8,905 nt of DNA, from positions 1 through 8,905 of the forward strand of contig JAPPKQ010000106.1 of the NCBI GenBank assembly GCA_028819945.1, read 5' to 3'. The notes beneath the pieces are model-generated. The model saw only the letters and a program-made list of their open reading frames with translations, was not told the origin of the DNA and did not search any database. This DNA comes from a bacterium (GTDB taxonomy: Bacteria; Actinomycetota; Acidimicrobiia; Acidimicrobiales; CATQHL01). This document shows positions 1 through 4,876 of this stretch, piece by piece (the first letter of the stretch is position 1; every line of letters begins with the position of its first letter). The position numbers and the translations under genes are program-made.

Positions 1-81
1 GCCAGCACCGCTGACTGAGCGCTGGCCCCGCCAGGGGACGGCCTGCCAGCGCACAAGTTCGCGAGGGCGACCCGGCACTAC

Positions 82-564
82 TTGGATCCCGGGGCGCTGT
101 CCGAGCTCGACGACGCCGACGTCGACCCGCTCTATGCGGTGCCGTCGGTAGCGGACGCCCTCGAGGCGGTCGGCGAGATCGTGAAGGCCCGGGCCGAGGC
201 GGCCGAGAAGATCAACGCCGCGACCGTGTCGGCGCTGTCGAGTTTCGACCTCGCCGCCGCTGCGCGGCCGCGGATCATCGAAGCTACCGAAGCCCTGTTC
301 GACGCCGTCGGCGCCGTCAATAAGGCGACCGGCGGCGAGGTCCTCGCCGTGGTGCTGCCCCGCACTCTGGCCGCGGCGACGGCGGTAGCGACCGGAGCGA
401 ACCCGGAGACGCTGAGAGACCCGTTCCTCGAGGTGCTCGGAGAGCCCGACGAGGACCCGCCGGTGCTGCATATCAACACGACGAACTTCGGGGCGTGGCT
501 GGCGTTCGGAGACGAGGCGGCGAGAGGCGCCGCTCTCGACGCTCTCCTCGAGGTGCGGCACTAG
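82..564 (+). CDS. hypothetical protein, 160 aa, TTG start (5' end uncertain)
   Basis: I do not recognise this protein. The frame shows strong third-position GC and a natural, mostly helical composition: acidic N-terminus, Ala/Glu/Lys-rich stretch at residues 28-50, mildly hydrophobic stretch around 86-104, acidic C-terminal third. No signal peptide or catalytic motif is visible. TTG at 82 is the only usual start codon in the frame, and no convincing Shine-Dalgarno sequence precedes it. The frame is open back to 19, after a TGA at 16-18, and those codons also look protein-like (for example HKFARATRHY just before the TTG). The true N-terminus may therefore lie upstream, or be disturbed at the window edge. 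The gene faces the tail operon tail to tail and ends with UAG at 562-564. The same frame continues openly beyond that stop. That it is coding is fairly likely; its function is unknown. Confidence 0.6.
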   Translation: MDPGALSELDDADVDPLYAVPSVADALEAVGEIVKARAEAAEKINAATVSALSSFDLAAAARPRIIEATEALFDAVGAVNKATGGEVLAVVLPRTLAAATAVATGANPETLRDPFLEVLGEPDEDPPVLHINTTNFGAWLAFGDEAARGAALDALLEVRH

Positions 565-606
565 GCGGCGGCGCTGAAGACAGCTGCGGGGAGTCTCCGC
601 AAGCCG

Positions 607-759
607 ATGCGCAAGATCCGGCACGTCGGCGAGGTGGCCGAGACGATGCCGTCGGCGAGGGAACTGCTCGACGCGTGGCTGGCGCTCGGTGAGGCGATCA
701 CCGTCGAGGCGACCCGGCAGCTCGACGCTCTCGACTCTGACGGTCCTGTCGAGGCATAG
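607..759 (+). CDS. hypothetical small protein, 50 aa, or readthrough extension of the preceding frame
   Basis: This short frame lies in the same phase as the 160-aa gene upstream and begins 42 bases after its UAG. From ATG 607 it gives 50 residues ending in UAG at 757-759. The sequence is a plausible helical protein (VGEVAETMPSARELLDAW, then a second helix ending near LDAL) with codon use like its neighbour. A GGGGAG sequence at 588-593 could serve as a ribosome-binding site, but it sits 13 bases from the ATG, which is long. The 14 codons between the first UAG and this ATG are also open and rich in Lys, Arg and Ala. The segment could therefore be the tail of one longer protein made by UAG readthrough, or a gene split by a point mutation. 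No function is recognisable. Confidence 0.45.
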   Translation: MRKIRHVGEVAETMPSARELLDAWLALGEAITVEATRQLDALDSDGPVEA

Positions 760-765
760 ACGCGG

Positions 766-809
766 CGCCGCCCCGGACCCAGGCGGGCAGCTTGTGTTCC
801 GGGGCGGCG
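766..809. terminator. GC-rich stem-loop 1, 12-bp perfect stem
   Basis: Positions 766-777 (cgccgccccgga) pair perfectly with 798-809 around a 20-base loop. The hairpin begins 7 bases after the UAG at 757-759. There is no U-tract, which is common for terminators in high-GC actinobacteria. A terminator for the plus-strand genes is the simplest reading. The stem core recurs in the stem-loop at 858-901. Confidence 0.6.
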
Positions 810-810
810 A

Positions 811-830
811 CCGTCTCTTGCCATAGACGG
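811..830. terminator. small stem-loop, 6-bp stem, 8-base loop
   Basis: Positions 811-816 (ccgtct) pair with 825-830 (agacgg) around cttgccat. The hairpin sits directly after stem-loop 1 and may be part of the same termination structure. Because it is short, chance is possible. Confidence 0.3.
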
Positions 831-857
831 CGCTCGGGATCCTAGTGGTCGGGCGCG

Positions 858-901
858 CCGCCGCCCCGGGCGGAGTTCCTCTACAGGTCCCGGGGCGGCG
901 G
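858..901. terminator. GC-rich stem-loop 2, 13-bp perfect stem, shares stem with stem-loop 1
   Basis: Positions 858-870 (ccgccgccccggg) pair perfectly with 889-901 around an 18-base loop. The 11-base core cgccgccccgg is identical to the left arm of the stem-loop at 766-809, so arms of the two hairpins could also pair with each other. It lies 41 bases beyond the end of the minus-strand operon (stop at 943) and is a likely terminator for it, probably bidirectional. Confidence 0.6.
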
Positions 902-908
902 ACTTCTA

Positions 909-925
909 GCCGGCTGTTCGCCGGC
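909..925. terminator. short stem-loop downstream of the tail operon
   Basis: gccggc at 909-914 pairs with gccggc at 920-925 around a 5-base loop. On the minus strand it starts 17 bases after the stop codon of the last gene of the tail operon. With the larger stem-loop at 858-901 it may form the operon's terminator. Confidence 0.4.
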
Positions 926-942
926 GGTGAAGATGGGGCGCG

Positions 943-1119
943 CTAGGCGCCGGAGGCGGCGTCGATGCCCTCCTCGGTGGCGGCTCCGACGGCGATCGCC
1001 AGGCCGATGAGCATCGCGGGGGTGCTCCAGCCGAGGTCGACGAAGGCGACCTCGAGCACGCCGAGCGCGGCGGTCGCTCCGACAGCGACGCGGCGCAGGG
1101 TCTTGACCTTGTTCTTCAT
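943..1119 (-). CDS. small protein with two hydrophobic segments, holin candidate (58 aa)
   Basis: This is the last gene of the minus-strand operon. Its ATG (1117-1119) overlaps the TGA of the preceding gene in an ATGA junction, and AAAGGA lies about 6 bases upstream, so the start is well supported. The protein begins with a basic stretch (MKNKVKTLRR), then a hydrophobic segment at about 11-27, a short turn around G30-P34, a second hydrophobic segment at about 35-47, and an acidic tail containing TEE. Small size, charged N-terminus, two possible membrane helices and position at the end of a late phage operon fit a class II-like holin. The first segment carries E23, and D28 lies just beyond it, so both helices are only moderately hydrophobic. 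No endolysin is visible nearby. A structural or unknown membrane protein is an alternative. Confidence 0.6.
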   Translation of the reverse strand: MKNKVKTLRRVAVGATAALGVLEVAFVDLGWSTPAMLIGLAIAVGAATEEGIDAASGA

Positions 1120-1352
1120 CCGGGTTCCTTTCGCCGGGTTTGCAGTGCGTCGCCGAGCCTACCGAACAGCTCGTCGGCGACGTGCGCGGCGACGTTGAGG
1201 TCGATCTGGTCGGTGCCGTCGCTGATCGTGACGGTCGTGCGTTCGTCGTCGAGGAAGATCTCGACGTCGCCGTCGTCGATCGTGGCGATGGCGAGGAGGC
1301 CGACGTCGGTGCGCTCGGCGCCTTCGGCTGCGGTGTCGACGGTGAGTCTCAT
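1116..1352 (-). CDS. hypothetical acidic protein, 78 aa
   Basis: I do not recognise this protein. It starts at ATG 1350-1352, overlapping the TGA of the aerolysin-like gene (ATGA), and has a strong AGGAGG 7 bases upstream. It ends in an ATGA overlap with the 58-aa holin-like gene. The sequence is acidic, with short alternating strands (LLAIATIDDGDVEIFLDD, then TTVTISDGTDQIDLNV) followed by a helix containing ADELFGRLGDAL and a basic end (TRRKEPG). A small beta-sheet fold with a C-terminal helix is likely. No signal peptide, membrane segment or catalytic motif is visible. Tight coupling on both sides suggests it acts with the two flanking genes, perhaps as a regulator, chaperone or partner of one of them; that is inference only. 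Confidence 0.75.
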   Translation of the reverse strand: MRLTVDTAAEGAERTDVGLLAIATIDDGDVEIFLDDERTTVTISDGTDQIDLNVAAHVADELFGRLGDALQTRRKEPG

Positions 1353-2419
1353 TCGGTGCCCTCCTGGTCGCTGTCGGGTGGGTCGGGGTCGGCTTTGACG
1401 CCGGTGCGTTCGGTGAGGCTGGCCTCGACGGCGTCGAGGATCGAGGTCTCGGTGTCGTCGGGGACGTCGACGACGTCGGCCTCGGCGTCGATCCATTCGC
1501 CGGTCGAGAGGTGGTAGGTGTCGTGAACGGCGAGGTCCATCTCGATGCCCTTCGGCGGGAACCGCCAGGCGTTGACGATGCCCTCCTGGTGGAAGGCGCC
1601 GAGCTCGGGATGGTCGTCGAGGGGCAGGGTGAGGCTGGTGACGTGGACCTTGTCGCCCGGGCCGTGGCCGTCGAAGTGGATGCCGTCGGGGACGGTGAGC
1701 ACCCACCAGTGGCGGCTGCGGATGTGCAGCGTGATGAACCCGGTGATCCGGGCGGTGACCGGTACGGCGAGGTCGACGGTGCCGCGCCAGGCGGTGACAC
1801 CGGCGACGGCCTGCTCGCCTGGGGCGAGCTCGGCGTGAACGGCGATCGAGACACCGGAGCCGAGCTCGCGGCTCTGGCTGTGGGTCTCGGTGTCGGTCTG
1901 TGCGTAGCTGATCGTGGTCGAGCCCTTGACGCCGCCGGCGCCCTCGACGCCGACGGAGACCTCGACGGTCGCCGACGCTCCGATCTCGGTGGACTTGCCC
2001 CATTCCGAGGAGACGCTGTCGGTGCGGTCCAGCGACACCTCGATGTCGTAGTGCTGGGGCTCCTCGGTGCCGTTGCGCAGCGGCACCCGGTTGAACACCG
2101 CCGGCCGTTTCGAGACGCTGATCTTCGGGTCGCCGGAGACCTGGGCGGTGATCTTCGCTCCGGTCTTGGGTGGCGAGTCGCCGATCACGTACAGGTTGCT
2201 ATCGACGAGGTAGCCGGCTCCGGAGAAGTCGAAGCCGTCGATCAGGTCGCCGAGGCCGGGGCTGAACCTGTTGACCGCAGCGCGCAGGTTGTCGAGGGTC
2301 AGTCCGAACCATCGGGTCTCGGCGGTCTCGCCGTCGGGATGCCAGGTCTCGCCGCCGTCGGCGGTGGCGGTCAGCGGATCCGGTGGCAGCGCCGGCTCTA
2401 CATGAACGTTGATCCCCAT
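1349..2419 (-). CDS. aerolysin/ETX-MTX2-like beta-pore-forming protein (putative), 356 aa
   Basis: The start is ATG 2417-2419, preceded by GAGGAG with a 6-base gap. An in-frame ATG 10 codons upstream lacks a ribosome-binding site. The middle (about residues 115-232) matches the aerolysin/epsilon-toxin pattern by eye. It starts with N-G-T at 116-118, then a Ser/Thr-alternating strand (YDIEVSLDRTDSVSSEW), then an amphipathic hairpin at about 145-171 (TVEVSVGVEGAGGVKGSTTI) that would be the membrane-inserting loop. A second Ser/Thr-rich strand follows (SYAQTDTETHSQSREL), then a V-x-A-E-L-A-P-G-E turn, then a returning strand ending in G-T-V-D-L-A-V-P-V-T-A-R-I-T-G. The N-terminal ~110 residues and the C-terminal ~120 (aromatic HWW at 237-239, acidic end) are not recognised and could be receptor-binding or tail-binding parts. 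No signal peptide is seen, so release would need lysis or attachment to the particle. It lies between fibre and holin-like genes. It could instead be a structural beta protein that mimics the pattern. Confidence 0.65.
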   Translation of the reverse strand: MGINVHVEPALPPDPLTATADGGETWHPDGETAETRWFGLTLDNLRAAVNRFSPGLGDLIDGFDFSGAGYLVDSNLYVIGDSPPKTGAKITAQVSGDPKISVSKRPAVFNRVPLRNGTEEPQHYDIEVSLDRTDSVSSEWGKSTEIGASATVEVSVGVEGAGGVKGSTTISYAQTDTETHSQSRELGSGVSIAVHAELAPGEQAVAGVTAWRGTVDLAVPVTARITGFITLHIRSRHWWVLTVPDGIHFDGHGPGDKVHVTSLTLPLDDHPELGAFHQEGIVNAWRFPPKGIEMDLAVHDTYHLSTGEWIDAEADVVDVPDDTETSILDAVEASLTERTGVKADPDPPDSDQEGTE

Positions 2420-2450
2420 CGGGTTCTCCTCTCGTCGGGGTGGCCGCATG

Positions 2451-2636
2451 CTAGACGCGGCGCCGGTCGCGCCGTCGGCGGTCGGCGGTCGGCGGCGTGT
2501 ACTCGCCGGCGCCGAGACCCTCGTAGGCTTCGACGAGCTGGGCGATGATCGACCGTTCGGTGCGGTCGCCGAGATACAGGCCGTCCAGTGCGAACTTGAT
2601 CGCCCGGACCGCTCCGGAGACGTCGACGTCGGTCAT
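2451..2636 (-). CDS. hypothetical protein, 61 aa
   Basis: I do not recognise this protein. Its ATG (2634-2636) overlaps the TGA of the fibre-like gene in an ATGA junction, and it has no clear Shine-Dalgarno sequence of its own, so translation probably depends on coupling. The first 40 residues look helical (SGAVRAIKFALDGLYLGD, then ERSIIAQLVEAYEGL). After a short TPPT linker the protein ends in an arginine-rich tail (RRRRDRRRV) that might bind nucleic acid or may only reflect the GC-rich code. It ends in TAG, 31 bases before the aerolysin-like gene. Small proteins next to fibres often serve as assembly helpers, but nothing in the sequence proves that here. Confidence 0.7.
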   Translation of the reverse strand: MTDVDVSGAVRAIKFALDGLYLGDRTERSIIAQLVEAYEGLGAGEYTPPTADRRRRDRRRV

Positions 2637-4690
2637 GTCGGGGCGTAGACCTGGCGTTCGATATTGAGGCTGTGAAGATGCAGCGACGTCCATGTGCCGG
2701 ACCCGGCCGGCTGAGCGATCAGGATGTTGCCCGAGGCGTCCTTGGACAGGCGGGCGATGAGGGTCTCGGGTGCGGGTAGGGGGGCGCCGGTAACCCAGTA
2801 GGTCACCGGGATCGGTAGGCCTCCGGTGGCGACGAGCCCGTCGGTGCTGGTGCCGATCTCGGTGGTGGTGGTCTCCCATACGGTCCAGGTGAGCAGCTCG
2901 CCGTGGGTGTTCTGGCCGCCTTCGGGCCGGGCCCGGAACGCGACGAGGGTGCCGGCAGCGAAGGCTTGGGTGGTGAGCCGGGTGCCGGAGGAGCCCTGGC
3001 CGGGCTGGTGCAGGCGCCGCCACAGCGGGCTGCCGTCGGCGTTGTACGCCGCGCCCCATAGCGGCACGTCGAGGCTGTGAGCGAGCTGCGTGTCGGCCGG
3101 CTTGTTGCGGATGTAGCTGGTGTCGGTCTCTGCGGCGTTCCAGTCGGACTGCTCGACCCAGCCGGCGACCCGCCACCAGGCGTTGTCGGAGAGGTTGTCG
3201 GGGATGACGTTGTCGAGGTCCGACGTGTGCGCCTGGATGCACCAGGCGAACACCTCATAGCGGCCATCGGAGACGCGGCGTCGGGCGATGTCACCGACCC
3301 GGTAGGCGTAGCCGGCCTGCCAGCCGCCGATCGGGCCGCGGGGCTGCGCCGGGATCGTCGGCCGGTTCCGGACGTCATCCCACGTCGGCGCCGTCGGCCA
3401 CGGGGCGGCCGTGTCGGGCACCGACGGAATGCTCGGACGGCCGGTCAGGCGGCTGTAGGGGTAGCTCGCCGGTGCTGTCGGCCAGGGCGCGTCCTTGGCC
3501 GGTGCGTCCTTTAGGACGTCGTAGGAGAGGCGCTCGTCGCCGACGAGGTTGCCCAGCGCGTCGGGGAGCTGATTGGGGGCGTAGTCGTGAACGCCGATCA
3601 GCGGCAGCCAGTGGTCGGTCGGCAGCAGATAGACGGGCTCCGAGCCGCCGTTGGCGGCCTGCGCCTCGAGGCAGAGGAACAGGCCCTCGCCCCACGTGTT
3701 CAGGACGGTCTCCTCGAAGAACACCACATCGCCGACCTCGTAGGCGGTTGCGACGTCCCAGGCGCCGCGCCAGTTCCATCGCGACGGCCGGCCCGGGATC
3801 GAGTCGTAGGCGGGCGGGGTCGGCCACGCCGCGGCGGTGCCGTTCGGCAGCGAGAACAGCCGCTCGACCATCGTTGCGGAGATCATGCCGGGGTAGCCGC
3901 GGCCGTCCTGGTCGATCGCCGCGTTCGGCAGGGCCAGGCTGTCGGCGCCCATGTGGATGACGATCACGGCGCCGGACTGGCTGCGTCGCAGGTCCGGCAG
4001 GTCGATAGTGGTGGCGCCGACGGTGAGCTCGTTGACGTGGCGCTGGGTGTTCTCGTTGATAGTGATCGTCGCAGCCTCGGCCTGGCGGTGGCCGGCGAGG
4101 CGCCGCGCCCAGGTCGCCGTCGTGGTGTCGGAGGGCTCGACGTTCGTGTTGGTGCGCAGCGCCTCCCAAATGTCGGCGGCGTGGAATACCTGCTCGCCGG
4201 TCTCGAAGGTTCGGGTGTTGTTCCAGACCCGGATCGGGCGGGTGTCGGTGAGCGACACGTAGTCGGTGGTGTTGCCCGCCGGCAGGGCGTCCACGGTCGA
4301 GAGGTGATTGCGCAGCACCAGGTAGAGGCTGTGACCGTCGCGGATGATGCGCCCGGCCCGGTAGTAGGTGGCCCCGGACCAGGTGTGGACCTCGCCGAGC
4401 ACGATCCAGTCTTGGGTACGGCCCGGTGCTCGGGCGTCGGTCGTGGTATGTGCGACGGTCGCCGCCCACAGCGCCGAGTCGCGCAGCCGCAGCGTCCCCA
4501 CCAGCACCGCGTCGCCGGCGGTCCACACCGGCACCCGGTCTACCTCGGTGGCGAGATCGTCGCGCAGATGGCCGATGCTGCGGGTCGTGGGCGGTCCCGA
4601 CGCCGGGATCAGGATGACGACGTCGGTGTCGGGCGGCGTGTCGGTCTGGTCCTCGGCTCGGCTGAGGGCCCAGGGGCCGGTGTCGGTCAT
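2633..4690 (-). CDS. modular tail fibre-like / receptor-binding protein with carbohydrate-binding-like modules, 685 aa
   Basis: The start is ATG 4688-4690, in an ATGA overlap with the gene before it and with GGAG about 9 bases upstream. The protein is a chain of short repeated modules. Segments at about 53-99, 102-147, 155-198, 308-364 and 454-511 share a W/Y-x(n)-G-D/E-x-V pattern, then an aromatic strand, then H-T or similar, then a closing W. This resembles the chitin-binding CBM5/12-type modules common in phage fibres. Between them run Pro-rich linkers (WPTPPAYDSIPGRPS, WPTAPASY, WPTAPTWDDVRNRPTIP) and one QSDWNAAETDTSYIRNKP, a motif familiar from tail fibres. The C-terminal ~150 residues look beta-rich and are not recognised. 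The likely role is adsorption to cell-surface glycans. No enzymatic motif is visible, so a depolymerase is not supported. The adjacent 61-aa proteins may aid assembly. Confidence 0.75.
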   Translation of the reverse strand: MTDTGPWALSRAEDQTDTPPDTDVVILIPASGPPTTRSIGHLRDDLATEVDRVPVWTAGDAVLVGTLRLRDSALWAATVAHTTTDARAPGRTQDWIVLGEVHTWSGATYYRAGRIIRDGHSLYLVLRNHLSTVDALPAGNTTDYVSLTDTRPIRVWNNTRTFETGEQVFHAADIWEALRTNTNVEPSDTTTATWARRLAGHRQAEAATITINENTQRHVNELTVGATTIDLPDLRRSQSGAVIVIHMGADSLALPNAAIDQDGRGYPGMISATMVERLFSLPNGTAAAWPTPPAYDSIPGRPSRWNWRGAWDVATAYEVGDVVFFEETVLNTWGEGLFLCLEAQAANGGSEPVYLLPTDHWLPLIGVHDYAPNQLPDALGNLVGDERLSYDVLKDAPAKDAPWPTAPASYPYSRLTGRPSIPSVPDTAAPWPTAPTWDDVRNRPTIPAQPRGPIGGWQAGYAYRVGDIARRRVSDGRYEVFAWCIQAHTSDLDNVIPDNLSDNAWWRVAGWVEQSDWNAAETDTSYIRNKPADTQLAHSLDVPLWGAAYNADGSPLWRRLHQPGQGSSGTRLTTQAFAAGTLVAFRARPEGGQNTHGELLTWTVWETTTTEIGTSTDGLVATGGLPIPVTYWVTGAPLPAPETLIARLSKDASGNILIAQPAGSGTWTSLHLHSLNIERQVYAPT

Positions 4691-4872
4691 CGCTGCAGCT
4701 CCGCTCGGATCAGGTCGAGGTCGGCGTCGACACGGGCGAGACGCTCAGCGGCGAGGGTCGTGTCACCGTGGCGCATGGCCTGGGCGACGTGGCAGATCTC
4801 GTGCGCGACGCGCAGACACGGATCGGGGTACAGGCGCACGTCGAGCGCCTCGGGGATCGTGGTCTCATCCAT
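4687..4872 (-). CDS. hypothetical protein, 61 aa, with HExxH-like motif
   Basis: The start is ATG 4870-4872, with GGAG 9 bases upstream, four bases after the stop of the hub gene. It ends in an ATGA overlap with the fibre-like gene. The N-terminal part (about 1-20) is extended and contains YPDPCL. Residues 24-28 read H-E-I-C-H, matching the HExxH zinc-protease signature, within a helix AHEICHVAQAMRHG. The C-terminal third is a heptad-like helix (LAARVD-type spacing, DLDLIRAELQ). The protein is far too short for a normal zinc protease and no third ligand is evident, so the motif may be chance. A helical tail accessory or assembly protein is equally possible. Function unknown. Confidence 0.75.
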   Translation of the reverse strand: MDETTIPEALDVRLYPDPCLRVAHEICHVAQAMRHGDTTLAAERLARVDADLDLIRAELQR

Positions 4873-4876
4873 AGCT

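Noticed and set aside
132..479. Minus-strand 115-codon frame opposite the 160-aa gene
   Set aside because: It is Ser, Ala and Arg-rich low-complexity sequence. The plus-strand frame has the better codon pattern.
562..564. Reassigned genetic code with UAG read as an amino acid
   Set aside because: UAG also ends the hub gene, the second 61-aa gene and the 58-aa gene at sensible positions near new starts or terminators, so a genome-wide reassignment is unlikely. Only local readthrough remains possible.
965..1198. Plus-strand 77-codon frame opposite the holin-like gene
   Set aside because: It ends in a run of arginines and has no good ribosome-binding site. The minus-strand frame has an ATGA-coupled start, a Shine-Dalgarno sequence and a sensible membrane protein pattern.
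1511..2548. Long plus-strand frame of 345 codons opposite the aerolysin-like gene
   Set aside because: It is a GC-rich antisense shadow. Its composition (Val, Gly, Asp, Arg repeats) is unnatural, it has no ribosome-binding site, and the minus-strand genes beneath it have coupled starts and Shine-Dalgarno sequences.
3375..4526. Arg-rich minus-strand frame overlapping the fibre-like gene
   Set aside because: It is a shadow frame with an unnatural composition. The fibre frame carries the repeated modules and has the coupled start.
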